This document shows positions 1 through 9,460 of a DNA stretch of 64,000 nucleotides, piece by piece (within the stretch, counting starts at the first letter, position 1; each line of letters starts with the position of its first letter). This DNA comes from Clostridium beijerinckii (lineage in GTDB: Bacteria; Bacillota; Clostridia; Clostridiales; Clostridiaceae): contig CP029329.1 in the NCBI GenBank assembly GCA_003129525.1, forward strand, positions 2,213,501-2,277,500, given 5' to 3'. The notes below the pieces were generated by a model. That model was not told where the DNA came from. It worked only from the letters and a program-made list of their open reading frames with translations, and did not search any database. A program made the translations under genes and the position numbers.

Positions 1-1101
1 AAAATAAGAGCTGACGTTAGAAGTAATGATGAACTGGGTACACTAGGAAATAGTTTTAACAATATGGCTGAACAACTACAAATAAAGATTCGTGAAGTTA
101 TAGAAAAGCAAACAAAAATTGAATCAATATTAAAAAGTATGGAAAGTGGCGTTGTGGCAGTAGATAATCATAATAATGTGATTTCAATTAATCCATGTGC
201 GGAATCATTACTTGGAATAAAGAGAAATATTGTTGGCCAATGTTTGTTAGATTATGTGAATGATTATGATATAAATAAATTTTTACAACAAGAAGAAGAA
301 AATGATAAAGAAATAAAGATACTTCATCCAATAGAAAGAGATTTTAAAATCAAAAAATCAGAAATGTTTGATGGTGTGGAAAATGTAGGTAAAGTTATAA
401 CGTTCCAAGACATTACAGATATAAATAGAGTCGAACTTATGAGAAGTCAGTTTGTTGCTAATGTATCTCATGAATTAAAAACTCCTTTAACATCTATAAA
501 AGGGTTTGCTGAAACATTGAAATTTGTTAAAGATGAAGAGATAAGAGAAAAGTTTTTGGATATCATAGACAAGGAAGCTGAACGATTATCAAGGCTCATA
601 AATGATATATTAGTATTATCAAATATTGAAAGTAATTTAATTGCTGATATTGATGAGTTTGAACCAGGATTAGTAATTGAAGAAGTCTTAAATATTATGA
701 GAAAGAGTGCAATTAATAAAAATATTAGATTAGAATTTCAAAATAATAATAGTGAACGCATTCTAGGAGATAGAGATAAATTCTATCAATTAGGTTTAAA
801 CTTGATTGAAAATGCAATAAAATATTCAAAAGACACTTCTGGGCAAGTAAAAGTGTTGAGTTATAGTAAAAATGAATATTATTGCTTGAGGATAACAGAT
901 AATGGAATAGGAATACCTAAAGAAGATATATCAAGAATATTTGAAAGATTTTATAGAGTAGATAAGTCAAGGAAAAAAGGTGGAACAGGTCTTGGATTAG
1001 CTATTGTAAAACATATTGTTAAAATATTTAACGGAGAAATTAATGTTAAAAGTGAAATCGGACAAGGAACGACTTTTGAAGTAAAAATACCATATATTTA
1101 G
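1..1101 (+). CDS. phoR: Phosphate-regulon sensor histidine kinase PhoR, 5' end outside window
   Basis: The reading frame is open from base 1, so the start codon and the membrane sensor part lie upstream. The visible 366 residues begin in the end of a HAMP linker (DELGTLGNSFNNMAEQL), then a PAS domain (ESGVVAVDNHNNVISINP), a HisKA dimerisation domain with the phospho-accepting His in VSHELKTP (codon 469-471), and a HATPase domain with N box NLIENAIKYS, G1 box DNGIGIP and G2 box GTGLGLAIVKHI. Such kinases phosphorylate PhoP when phosphate is scarce. The name rests on domain order plus the pst operon directly downstream; phoP would be expected just upstream. Another PAS-containing kinase is possible but less likely here. 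Confidence 0.88.
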   Translation, partial: KIRADVRSNDELGTLGNSFNNMAEQLQIKIREVIEKQTKIESILKSMESGVVAVDNHNNVISINPCAESLLGIKRNIVGQCLLDYVNDYDINKFLQQEEENDKEIKILHPIERDFKIKKSEMFDGVENVGKVITFQDITDINRVELMRSQFVANVSHELKTPLTSIKGFAETLKFVKDEEIREKFLDIIDKEAERLSRLINDILVLSNIESNLIADIDEFEPGLVIEEVLNIMRKSAINKNIRLEFQNNNSERILGDRDKFYQLGLNLIENAIKYSKDTSGQVKVLSYSKNEYYCLRITDNGIGIPKEDISRIFERFYRVDKSRKKGGTGLGLAIVKHIVKIFNGEINVKSEIGQGTTFEVKIPYI

Positions 1102-1156
1102 AAAGAATATGAGTGAAATAACAAGAAAAATGAAAAAATAATATATATATTTTAAG

Positions 1157-1184
1157 AGGAATGTTAAATTTTTTTAACATTCCT
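1157..1184 (+). terminator. Hairpin after phoR
   Basis: Twelve base pairs (AGGAATGTTAAA with TTTAACATTCCT) close a four-base loop. The following bases are T-rich but interrupted (TTAATATAAC), so it may be a leaky terminator. Its right arm overlaps the first PhoP-box-like repeat of the pst promoter. Confidence 0.55.
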
Positions 1185-1235
1185 TTAATATAACTTAACA
1201 TAAATATAATAATAGATTAACTAAAAGGATATAAT
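1174..1235 (+). promoter_or_regulatory. pst operon promoter with PhoP-box-like repeats
   Basis: TTAACA (1174), TTAATA (1185), TTAACA (1195) and TTAACT (1217) recur at about one or two helical turns. A TATAAT -10 follows at 1230-1235, and no TTGACA-like -35 lies 17 bases before it. Known PhoP boxes of Firmicutes are TTAACA-type direct repeats 10-11 bases apart that replace the -35. The match is seen; PhoP control of this operon is inferred. Confidence 0.6.
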
Positions 1236-1285
1236 ATTAGATATATAGTAAGAAGAGTATAATTTATTAGCGGAGGTAAATTATA

Positions 1286-2158
1286 ATGAAAAAAAGAACG
1301 TTGAAATTAATGGTAAATTTTTTAGTTATAGTAATGATAGGAAGTGTTTTGGTAGGGTGTGGTAACAATTCAGCACGGGATGCTGAATCTATAACAATAG
1401 GTGGTTCATCAGCATTATTACCACTTATGGAACAATCCATTGAAAAATTTAATAAAAAGAATCCAAATGAAGAGATTGGCGCTCAAGCTGGAGGATCTGG
1501 CACAGGTCTTGCTCAAGTGTTAAATGGAACAATTGATGTTGGAAATTCAGATGTGCTTGCAGAAGCTAAATTAGGTAAGGAAAATGCTGAAAAATTAGTC
1601 GATCATAAAGTTGTAGCACAAGGATTTTGTGTTGTAGTAAACAAATCTTTAGGGATAGATAATTTAACTTCAGAGCAACTTAAAGACATATTCTCTGGAA
1701 AGGCTACTAATTGGAAGGATGTTGGAGGAGCTGATAAGGAAATTTTGTTAGTACATAGAACAGCAGGATCTGGAACAAGAGCAACTTTTGAAAATACAAT
1801 ACTTGATGGAAATAAGTCACTTGAAAATGATTCGCTGGGAATAACTCAAGATTCAAACGGCGCAGTTTTAAGTGTTATGAAAGAAAATGAGGGTGCAATT
1901 AGTTATTTAGGTCTTTCATATATGAATTCAAAGGAAGCTCAAGATCTTTTAACATTATTAAAAATTGATGGAGTAGCTTCTGATAAAGCAAACATAATTG
2001 ATGGTTCTTATAAGTTTTGGTCATGGGGTCATATGTATACTAAGGGTGAAGCTACCGGACTTTCTAAGAAATTTATTGAATTTGTAGCGAGTGAAGATAA
2101 TAGATCTAGTGCAGAAAATCTAGGGTTTATTTTAGGAACTGAAATGAAGGTAAAATAA
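1286..2158 (+). CDS. pstS: Phosphate ABC transporter substrate-binding lipoprotein PstS
   Basis: 290 residues. It starts with a lipoprotein signal peptide (basic KKR, hydrophobic run, lipobox LVGC with Cys25 as the lipidation site). The mature part has phosphate-loop signatures of the PstS family: GSSALLPLME near the N-terminus, GGSGTGL, DVGNSD and HRTAGSGTR. It captures inorganic phosphate outside the membrane and hands it to PstC/PstA. A clear GGAGG site (1273-1277) precedes the ATG. It is the first gene of pstSCAB-phoU. Confidence 0.95.
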   Translation: MKKRTLKLMVNFLVIVMIGSVLVGCGNNSARDAESITIGGSSALLPLMEQSIEKFNKKNPNEEIGAQAGGSGTGLAQVLNGTIDVGNSDVLAEAKLGKENAEKLVDHKVVAQGFCVVVNKSLGIDNLTSEQLKDIFSGKATNWKDVGGADKEILLVHRTAGSGTRATFENTILDGNKSLENDSLGITQDSNGAVLSVMKENEGAISYLGLSYMNSKEAQDLLTLLKIDGVASDKANIIDGSYKFWSWGHMYTKGEATGLSKKFIEFVASEDNRSSAENLGFILGTEMKVK

Positions 2159-2180
2159 TTCGATTAAAGGATGAATAAAT

Positions 2181-3074
2181 ATGGAAAAAAGAAGTTTTAA
2201 AGAACGGCTTAAAAATGAATATTTAGGTCAAGGTTTTGCAGTATTATGTGGAATATTAATAATAATAATAACAATATCAATAATAGTTTTCATAGCATCA
2301 AAAGGATTGAGGATATTTACAAAGGATGGATACAGCCTCTCAGAATTTTTGTTCACGAATAACTGGAAGCCTAATAAAGGTGGAGAGCCTTCTTTTGGAG
2401 CACTAGCTTTTATTTTAGGTTCAACATTTGTATCAGTTGGTGCAGTAATTTTAAGTGCACCAATCGCTGTTGCCTTAGCAATATTTGTAAATGTTATATC
2501 TAGCAAATTTGGAAAGAAGATAATTAAGCCATCTTTAGAAATCTTAGTTGGAATACCTTCTGTTGTTTATGGGTGGGTTGGTATTTCGGTACTAGTACCA
2601 TTTATTAAAAGTAACTTTACAGGAATGGGATTTTCTTTGATTGCAGGAATTTTAGTTCTTTCATTAATGATATTGCCGACTATAGCAACTTTAGCTATTG
2701 ATGCTATAAAAATTATACCTCAAGATCATATAGAAGCATCTTATGGACTTGGAGCTACAAGATGGCAAACAATTTCTAGAGTTATTGTCCCTGGAGCAAA
2801 GACAGGAATACTTACAGGTGTTGTTCTTGGTATAGCAAGAGCTTTTGGAGAGGCATTGGCAGTACAAATGGTTATTGGAAATACTGTGAAAATACCAGAT
2901 GGAATTTTTTCTTCAATGTCGACACTTACAAGTATTATAACAATGGACATGGCTAATACAGTCAGTGAAACAGCATGGAATGATGCACTATGGACTTTGG
3001 CATTAATTTTGCTTATAATTTCCTTTGTCTTTATACTTATTGTCAGAATGATTGAAAAAAGGAGTGAAGCATAA
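2181..3074 (+). CDS. pstC: Phosphate ABC transporter permease PstC
   Basis: 297 residues with about six hydrophobic segments. The cytoplasmic EAA loop is visible as [22 protein letters not shown], which contacts the ATPase PstB. The N-terminal part has the PstC-type periplasmic-side insertion before the core. It starts 22 bases after pstS behind AAAGGATG, and its last base is the first base of the pstA start codon, suggesting coupled translation. Together with PstA it forms the membrane channel for phosphate. Confidence 0.94.
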   Translation: MEKRSFKERLKNEYLGQGFAVLCGILIIIITISIIVFIASKGLRIFTKDGYSLSEFLFTNNWKPNKGGEPSFGALAFILGSTFVSVGAVILSAPIAVALAIFVNVISSKFGKKIIKPSLEILVGIPSVVYGWVGISVLVPFIKSNFTGMGFSLIAGILVLSLMILPTIATLAIDAIKIIPQDHIEASYGLGATRWQTISRVIVPGAKTGILTGVVLGIARAFGEALAVQMVIGNTVKIPDGIFSSMSTLTSIITMDMANTVSETAWNDALWTLALILLIISFVFILIVRMIEKRSEA

Positions 3075-3958
3075 TGGATGCAAAAAAGGTTGATAAGATT
3101 GCAACGATTATATTTTATATAATAAGTATATTCGTAGTATTATTACTAGGTGCATTTATCGCATACATTTTATACAAAGGCGGAAGTATGCTAAAGCCTT
3201 CATTTATATTTGGTAAACCTAAATTAACAGGTGCTGGCGGCGGAATTGGGCCACAATTGTTTAATTCATTTTATATGTTAGTTATTTCTTTGATAATCAC
3301 AGTTCCAATTGGAATTGGAGCTGGTATTTATTTAGCAGAGTATGCAAAGGAAGGGCCTGTTCTTAGATTTATAAGAATGTCTCTTGAAACAATGTCTTCT
3401 CTGCCATCTATTGTTATAGGTATGTTTGGATTACTAGTTTTTGTTAATATGGCAGGATGGGGATATTCAATACTTGCAGGAGCATTATCAGTAAGTATAT
3501 TAAATATACCATCTATGACTAGAATTTCTGAAAATGCTATAATAGCAGCAAGTAAAAGAGTAAAAGAAGCTTCGCTTGGCCTTGGAGCAACTAGATGGCA
3601 AACTTTAGAGAAGCTTACAGTACCAACAGCTATGGCTGAAATACTAACAGGTATAATACTAGCGGCTGGAAGAATATTTGGTGAAGCAGCAGCATTCTTG
3701 TATACTGCAGGATTAAGTTCAAAAAATTTAAACTTTAATTCAATAAGTTTAACTGGAAAAGCTTCCGCATTTTCACTTTTTAGACCATCAGAAACCTTAG
3801 CGGTTCATATATGGAAGTTAAACTCAGAGGGAATAGTACCTGATGCAGCACAAATAGCAAATGGAACAGCAGCAGTACTTATAATTGCAGTTCTATTATT
3901 CAATATAGGTGCAAGGTTACTTGGAAATAGATTAATGAAATCTTATAGTGGGAAGTAG
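3074..3958 (+). CDS. pstA: Phosphate ABC transporter permease PstA
   Basis: 294 residues, about six membrane segments, with the EAA loop [20 protein letters not shown]. Paired permease of PstC; the two share the GLGATRWQT motif. The ATG overlaps the pstC stop by one base (TAATG), and an AAAAGGAG site lies inside the end of pstC. The following pstB starts nine bases downstream, so the order is the standard pstSCAB. Confidence 0.94.
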   Translation: MDAKKVDKIATIIFYIISIFVVLLLGAFIAYILYKGGSMLKPSFIFGKPKLTGAGGGIGPQLFNSFYMLVISLIITVPIGIGAGIYLAEYAKEGPVLRFIRMSLETMSSLPSIVIGMFGLLVFVNMAGWGYSILAGALSVSILNIPSMTRISENAIIAASKRVKEASLGLGATRWQTLEKLTVPTAMAEILTGIILAAGRIFGEAAAFLYTAGLSSKNLNFNSISLTGKASAFSLFRPSETLAVHIWKLNSEGIVPDAAQIANGTAAVLIIAVLLFNIGARLLGNRLMKSYSGK

Positions 3959-3966
3959 GTAGAATT

Positions 3967-4716
3967 ATGAATATTATAGAAACTAAAGACTTATGTTTAT
4001 ATTATGCAGAAAATAAGGCTCTTAAAAATATAAATATATCTATAAATAAAAATGAGGTTACAGCACTTATTGGACCTTCAGGTTGTGGGAAATCAACTTT
4101 TTTAAGAACTTTAAATAGAATGAATGATTTGATTGAAATTGTAAGAATCGAAGGGCAAGTTTTTTTTGAAGAAAAAGATATATATAAAGATTATGATGAA
4201 ATATCTTTAAGAAAAAGAATAGGAATGGTGTTTCAAAGACCAAATCCATTTCCAATGTCTATTTATGATAATATTGCATATGGACCTAGAATACATGGGA
4301 TAAAAAATAAAAAGATTCTAGATGAAATTGTAGAAAAAAGTTTAAAAGGAGCAGCACTTTGGGATGAAACTAAGGATAGATTAAAGTCAAGTGCTCTTGG
4401 AATGTCAGGTGGACAACAACAAAGACTTTGTATTGCTAGAACACTAGCGGTTTCACCAGAAGTAATTTTAATGGATGAACCAACATCAGCATTAGATCCT
4501 ATATCTACTGGAAAAATGGAAGAACTTATGGATGAATTGAAAAAAAAGTACACAGTAATAATTGTAACTCATAATATGCAACAAGCAGGAAGAATAGCGG
4601 ATAAAACAGCTTTCTTCTTAAGTGGTGAAGTTATTGAATATGGAAAAACTGAAGATATATTTTATAATCCAAGAGATAAAAGAACAGAAGATTATATTAC
4701 AGGTAGATTTGGTTAG
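3967..4716 (+). CDS. pstB: Phosphate ABC transporter ATP-binding protein PstB
   Basis: 249 residues, the usual PstB length. Walker [10 protein letters not shown] at residues 36-44, Q-loop [19 protein letters not shown] (typical of PstB), signature [13 protein letters not shown], Walker [14 protein letters not shown] and switch His in VTHNMQQA. It powers phosphate import through PstC-PstA and, in known systems, joins PhoU and PhoR in a signalling complex. Confidence 0.96.
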   Translation: MNIIETKDLCLYYAENKALKNINISINKNEVTALIGPSGCGKSTFLRTLNRMNDLIEIVRIEGQVFFEEKDIYKDYDEISLRKRIGMVFQRPNPFPMSIYDNIAYGPRIHGIKNKKILDEIVEKSLKGAALWDETKDRLKSSALGMSGGQQQRLCIARTLAVSPEVILMDEPTSALDPISTGKMEELMDELKKKYTVIIVTHNMQQAGRIADKTAFFLSGEVIEYGKTEDIFYNPRDKRTEDYITGRFG

Positions 4717-4734
4717 AAAGGAGTATTGATTAGT

Positions 4735-5397
4735 ATGACGAGAGGGTCTCAAGAAGTAAGGGTAAAAATTATAAATAGAGAATTGTTAAATATGGCAAGT
4801 TTAGTAGAAAAACAAATATATGAAAGCATGGTTAGTTTAAAAAATTATGATGTGCAAAAAGCTGAACAAGTCATTAAAAATGATGATAAAGTAGATGATA
4901 TGCAAAAAACAATAGAAGAGGAATGTATTAAATTCATTGCAACAGAACAACCACTTGCAACAGATTTAAGAAGAGTATTTACTGCCTCAAAGATAGTAAC
5001 AGACTTAGAAAGAATGGCAGATTATGCAGTAGATATATGTAAGATAACAAAGCGATTAGTTGGAAATGTACAATCATTTCAAAAAAATTCAGATGAGCTG
5101 TGGGAAATGGATAAAAAAGTAAGAGCTATGATTAAATCATCTATAGATTCATATATTAATGAAGATGATGAAATGGCATATAGGATTTGTGAGAGAGATG
5201 ATGAAGTAGATGCACTTTATAAGTCTTTGTTTTCTACTTTAATTAATGCAATCAAAGTAGATGAGAGTTTAATTCATGAGGGAACTCGATTGTTATTTGT
5301 AATAAAATGCTTAGAAAGAATAGGAGACCATGTAACTAATATATGTGAATGGACTATTTTCTCTAAGACCGGGGTTTATGTAGATTTAAATGAATAA
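4735..5397 (+). CDS. phoU: Phosphate signalling protein PhoU, first copy
   Basis: 220 residues, all helical, with two tandem PhoU repeats containing the metal-binding-type motifs ATDLRRVFTASKIVTDLERMADYA and IKCLERIGDHVTNICEW. I place the start at ATG 4735 (MTRGSQ), 11 bases after GGAG 4720-4723; the upstream TTG at 4726 is too close to that site. The second copy begins with the same MTRGSQ, supporting this. PhoU represses PhoR kinase activity when phosphate is plentiful. A terminator directly follows. Confidence 0.93.
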   Translation: MTRGSQEVRVKIINRELLNMASLVEKQIYESMVSLKNYDVQKAEQVIKNDDKVDDMQKTIEEECIKFIATEQPLATDLRRVFTASKIVTDLERMADYAVDICKITKRLVGNVQSFQKNSDELWEMDKKVRAMIKSSIDSYINEDDEMAYRICERDDEVDALYKSLFSTLINAIKVDESLIHEGTRLLFVIKCLERIGDHVTNICEWTIFSKTGVYVDLNE

Positions 5398-5401
5398 AGT
5401 G

Positions 5402-5428
5402 ATCCCTAGTCTTGAGCGGGATTTTTTT
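5402..5428 (+). terminator. Rho-independent terminator after pstSCAB-phoU
   Basis: ATCCC at 5402-5406 pairs with GGGAT at 5418-5422 across an 11-base loop, followed by a run of Ts. It ends the pst-phoU operon and makes the second phoU a separate unit. Confidence 0.75.
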
Positions 5429-5504
5429 ACATGATTATTATTTTTGGGGAACACTTTTTATTTTCATTATATACAATAATATAACGAAAACTGATAGTCA
5501 TGCT

Positions 5505-5540
5505 CTTATTGACTTAATTAATAGATTAATGTAAAATAAT
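5505..5540 (+). promoter_or_regulatory. Promoter of the second phoU
   Basis: TTGACT (5509-5514), 17 bases, TAAAAT (5532-5537); a TATAAT also lies at 5540-5545. TTAATT (5514) and TTAATG (5526) recur 12 bases apart. The same 36-base block, with four differences, is found at 6733-6768. Confidence 0.6.
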
Positions 5541-5601
5541 ATAATTATGAGAGTAGAAGAATCTGTAAATAACAGAGTTGGTTAAAGAGGTGTATAGTAC
5601 A

Positions 5602-6264
5602 ATGACAAGAGGATCACAAAATATTAGGGTAAACAATATAAACACACAATTATTAACTATGGCTAACTTGGTAGAACAACAAATATGCGGAAGTATGATA
5701 AGCCTAAAAAATCATGATAAAGAATTAGCAGATAATATTATTAATGAGGATGATAAAATTGATGAATTGCAAAAAATAATAGATGAGCAATGTATTAAGT
5801 TTATTGCAGCAGAACAACCTTTAGCAACGGATTTAAGAAAGGTAATGACAGCCTCAAAAATAGCAACCGATTTAGAGAGAATGGCAGATCATGCTGTAGA
5901 TATATGCAAAATAACTAAAAAAATGGGTGGAAATATAAATTCATTTGGACAAAGTTCAGAAACATTGTGGGAAATGGAAAAAAAAGTAAGAGAAATGATA
6001 GGGCTAGCTATAAATGCTCATATTGATGACGATGATGAACTGGCATATAAGATTTGCGAGAAGGATGATGAAATAGATTCATTTTATCAATCATTATTTG
6101 CTGAATTCATTAGTGAAATAAAAGTGGATGAAAGTTTGGTTGAAAAAGGAATTAGACTTTTGTTTGTAATAAAATATTTAGAAAGAATAGGAGATCATGT
6201 AACAAATATTTGTGAATGGACTATTTATTCTAAAAGTGGGGCATATGTAGATCTAAATGAATAG
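5602..6264 (+). CDS. phoU: Phosphate signalling protein PhoU, second copy
   Basis: 220 residues, the same length as the first copy and strongly similar throughout (MTRGSQ start, KFIAAEQPLATDLRK, TDLERMADHAVDICKI, KYLERIGDHVTNICEWTIYSKSGAYVDLNE end). The open frame extends upstream to a GTG, but the AAAGAGGTG site at 5584-5592 and the paralogue both fix ATG 5602. It has its own promoter behind the terminator of the pst operon, so the two PhoU proteins can be expressed independently. Division of labour between them is unknown. Confidence 0.92.
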   Translation: MTRGSQNIRVNNINTQLLTMANLVEQQICGSMISLKNHDKELADNIINEDDKIDELQKIIDEQCIKFIAAEQPLATDLRKVMTASKIATDLERMADHAVDICKITKKMGGNINSFGQSSETLWEMEKKVREMIGLAINAHIDDDDELAYKICEKDDEIDSFYQSLFAEFISEIKVDESLVEKGIRLLFVIKYLERIGDHVTNICEWTIYSKSGAYVDLNE

Positions 6265-6423
6265 AAAGTAAATGCAAAGGTTTTTTGAAAATAAGTAATT
6301 TGAATTAATTATTTTTTTAATGTTTATAGATATATATATGTTGCAAAAAATAATCTACATGAATTAGGTAACAGTATCTTAATTTGCTGAAGAATTAAAA
6401 CCGTAACTTATATACTTAAAATG

Positions 6424-6658
6424 AATGCACAATTTACAATTCATAATTAAGGAATAATCTCAAAATGAAAATTTAAAGAGCGAAATATATAGGAAGAGAC
6501 TTGTACCCACTTCCTATGACAGTTCAAATTTATACTCTTATTTTTGAGCATGATTTTTGAATTTTAACTCCAAATTTCGATTCTAACTTTTCGTTATGTG
6601 ATTTGTAATAAAAATTTTATTTTTAGAAGCCTTAATTGAGTATTGTGAATTGTGCATT
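6424..6658. repeat. MITE-like element with 29-bp terminal inverted repeats
   Basis: Left end 6424-6452 (AATGCACAATTTACAATTCA and on to AATTAAGG) is an imperfect inverted repeat of 6630-6658. The 235-bp body has no ORF and contains smaller palindromes such as TAGGAAG...CTTCCTA. It fills most of the 537-bp gap after the second phoU; the rest (6265-6423) is AT-rich with nothing else recognised. Related elements lie at 31858-31972 and 50568-50742. Confidence 0.6.
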
Positions 6659-6732
6659 AATATTTTGCTTTAATTTAATATAGAATTATATATATATTAA
6701 AAAATATTGTTCATATGTAGTTGTAAATATGC

Positions 6733-6768
6733 CTTATTGACTTAACTAAGGGATTAATGTAATATAAT
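6733..6768 (+). promoter_or_regulatory. Promoter of the DUF512 gene
   Basis: TTGACT (6737-6742), 17 bases, TAATAT (6760-6765), with TTAACT (6742) and TTAATG (6754). It is a near copy of the block ahead of the second phoU. Confidence 0.55.
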
Positions 6769-6801
6769 AAGGATAAGTATGTTATAATTGGGAGTGAAAA
6801 G

Positions 6802-8127
6802 ATGAAAAATATTATAACAAAAGTAATGTCAAATGGAATTGCAGAAGAAGTTGGGATTGAAGTAAATGATGTTTTACTATCTATTAATGATAATAAAATA
6901 AATGATATTATAGATTATAAATTTTTGTCGGCAGATGAAGAAATCATTCTGGAAGTAGAAAAGGCCGATGGAGAAGTATGGGAAATTGAGATTGAAAAAG
7001 AATATGGCGAAGATTTAGGCATAGAATTTGGTGGAGGTATAATGGATAAAGCAAAAACATGCAGTAATAAATGCATATTTTGTTTTATAGATCAGCTTCC
7101 AGATGGTATGAGGGAATCATTATATTTTAAAGATGATGATTCAAGATTATCTTTTTTACAAGGTAATTTTGTTACATTAACTAATATGAAAGATGAAGAT
7201 ATTGATAGAATAATACAATATCACATAAGTCCTATAAATGTATCTGTTCATACAACAAATCCAGATCTTAGAGTTCAAATGCTCAATAATAGATTTGCGG
7301 GTAAAGTATTTGAAAGAATGAAAAAGTTAGCAGATGCAGGAATTACAATGAATGCACAAATAGTTTCAGTTCCGGGAATAAATAATGGAGATGAACTTAA
7401 CAGAACAATTAAAGATTTATATACATTATATCCAGAGGTTTCAGATGTTGCAGTAGTACCAATAGGCGTAACTAAATTTAGACAAGGACTTAAACATATT
7501 AATACATATACAAAAGAAGAGTCCATAGAAGAAATTGAAAGAGTCAAAAAACTTCAGGATACATATATGAAGGAAGTAGGAAAACCATTTGTTAGATTAT
7601 CAGATGAATTTTATCTTGTAGCAGAAAAAGAAATTCCGAGTCAAGAATTTTATGATGATTATCATCAAATAGAAGATGGAATAGGTATGGTTAGATGCTT
7701 CAGAGATGCAATAGATGATACTTTAGAAAATTTAGACATGAGTATTAATGAAAGTTTCACTATTGTTACAGGAACTTTAGCTTATAATGAGCTTTTAGAA
7801 GCCAGTAATAAAATAAAAAAGAAGAATCCCAATATAAAGCTAGATGTTTATGGAATAGTAAACAACTACTTTGGAGATTCAATTACTATAGCTGGACTTT
7901 TAACAGGAACTGATATAATAGTTCAAATGAAGGGTATAATAAATAGTAAATATTTAATTATGTCTAATAATATGTTTAGAAAAGGATATGAACTAACAGA
8001 TTCTACCGAACAAATTATGCTAGATAATATGAAAATAAAAGATATTGAATCAGCTTTGAATGTTAAGGTTATAGTGGTAGATTACACAGGAGAAGATTTA
8101 ATTCAAAAACTAAATGAATACAAGTAG
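6802..8127 (+). CDS. PDZ-like and radical SAM DUF512 family protein
   Basis: 441 residues. The N-terminal ~65 residues look like a PDZ domain ([21 protein letters not shown]). A radical-SAM core follows with the [4Fe-4S] motif [12 protein letters not shown], and the C-terminal half is DUF512 ([23 protein letters not shown]). The family is widespread in Clostridia and cyanobacteria and commonly sits next to der, as it does here (14-base gap). Its reaction is not established. The start is fixed by GGGAGTG at 6790-6796. Confidence 0.9.
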   Translation: MKNIITKVMSNGIAEEVGIEVNDVLLSINDNKINDIIDYKFLSADEEIILEVEKADGEVWEIEIEKEYGEDLGIEFGGGIMDKAKTCSNKCIFCFIDQLPDGMRESLYFKDDDSRLSFLQGNFVTLTNMKDEDIDRIIQYHISPINVSVHTTNPDLRVQMLNNRFAGKVFERMKKLADAGITMNAQIVSVPGINNGDELNRTIKDLYTLYPEVSDVAVVPIGVTKFRQGLKHINTYTKEESIEEIERVKKLQDTYMKEVGKPFVRLSDEFYLVAEKEIPSQEFYDDYHQIEDGIGMVRCFRDAIDDTLENLDMSINESFTIVTGTLAYNELLEASNKIKKKNPNIKLDVYGIVNNYFGDSITIAGLLTGTDIIVQMKGIINSKYLIMSNNMFRKGYELTDSTEQIMLDNMKIKDIESALNVKVIVVDYTGEDLIQKLNEYK

Positions 8128-8141
8128 GAGGAATAATAAAA

Positions 8142-9458
8142 ATGGCTAAACCGATAGTTGCAATAGTTGGAAGACCAAATGTTGGAAAATCAACGTTATT
8201 TAATAAATTGGCAGGAAAAAGAATTTCAATAGTACAAGATACACCAGGAGTTACAAGAGATAGGGTGTATGCAGAGGCTGAATGGCTAAATTATAACTTT
8301 ACTATGATAGATACAGGTGGTATTGAACCAGAAAACCAGGATATTATAGTAAAACAAATGAGAAGACAAGCGAACATTGCAATTGAAACTGCAGATGTAA
8401 TAATATTTATAGTTGACGGAAAAGAAGGATTAACAGCAGCTGATAATGAAGTTGCAACTATGCTTAGAAAGAGCAAAAAACCTGTGGTTTTAGTAGTTAA
8501 TAAAGTCGACAATTTAAAAGATGAAAATAATGCATATGAGTTTTATAATTTAGGAATAGGTGAGCCTATAACAATATCAGCAGGCCAAGGACTAGGACTT
8601 GGAGATATGCTTGATGAAGTAGTTAAGAATTTTGATAAATCAATTTACGATACGGATGAGGATGAATATGTTAGAATAGCTATGATTGGTAAACCTAATG
8701 TAGGAAAATCTTCTTTAATCAATAAATTGCTTGGTGAAGAAAGAGTAATAGTTTCTGATATTCCAGGAACTACAAGAGATGCAATAGATAGTTATTTAGA
8801 AACTGAAGAAGGTAAATTTATCTTGGTTGATACTGCAGGAATTAGAAGAAAGAGCAAGGTAAAGGAAGAAATTGAAAGATATAGTGTTATAAGAACTTAT
8901 ACTGCAATTGAAAGAGCAGATGTTTGTATACTTATGATAGATGCAACAGATGGCGTTACGGAACAAGATGAAAAGATAATAGGATATGCCCACGAACTTA
9001 GAAAAGCTATTATGGTTATTGTTAACAAATGGGATTTAGTTGAAAAAGATGGTAAAACTTTAGATAAATTTAAAAAGGAATTACAAGGAAACTTAAAGTT
9101 CTTAAGTTATGCCGAATATCTATTTATTTCTGCATTAACAGGTCAAAGAACTAATAAGGTACTTAAAATGGCAAAATATTGTTATGATAATTACAATAAG
9201 AGAATTTCAACAGGAATATTAAATGATGTTGTAAGTAAGGCAGTTCTTATGAAAGAACCACCTACAGTTTCATGTAAGAGAATGAAGATTTATTATGCAA
9301 CTCAAGTTGCAACTAAACCACCAAAGTTTGTATTCTTTGTAAATGATGAAAGTGCTAGACATTTCTCATATGAGAGATATTTAGAAAATCAACTAAGAAA
9401 TAGTTTTGATTTTAAAGGAACTGGTATACAAATAGAATACAGATCAAGAAAGGAATAA
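8142..9458 (+). CDS. der: Ribosome-assembly GTPase Der (EngA)
   Basis: 438 residues with two GTPase domains in tandem, the hallmark of Der: G1 GRPNVGKS with G3 DTGG, NKVD in the first domain, and [16 protein letters not shown] in the second. A C-terminal KH-like domain ends in [15 protein letters not shown]. It acts in late maturation of the 50S subunit. AGGAGG precedes the ATG. It is followed two bases later by gpsA, the usual Firmicutes pairing. Confidence 0.97.
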   Translation: MAKPIVAIVGRPNVGKSTLFNKLAGKRISIVQDTPGVTRDRVYAEAEWLNYNFTMIDTGGIEPENQDIIVKQMRRQANIAIETADVIIFIVDGKEGLTAADNEVATMLRKSKKPVVLVVNKVDNLKDENNAYEFYNLGIGEPITISAGQGLGLGDMLDEVVKNFDKSIYDTDEDEYVRIAMIGKPNVGKSSLINKLLGEERVIVSDIPGTTRDAIDSYLETEEGKFILVDTAGIRRKSKVKEEIERYSVIRTYTAIERADVCILMIDATDGVTEQDEKIIGYAHELRKAIMVIVNKWDLVEKDGKTLDKFKKELQGNLKFLSYAEYLFISALTGQRTNKVLKMAKYCYDNYNKRISTGILNDVVSKAVLMKEPPTVSCKRMKIYYATQVATKPPKFVFFVNDESARHFSYERYLENQLRNSFDFKGTGIQIEYRSRKE

Positions 9459-9460
9459 TT

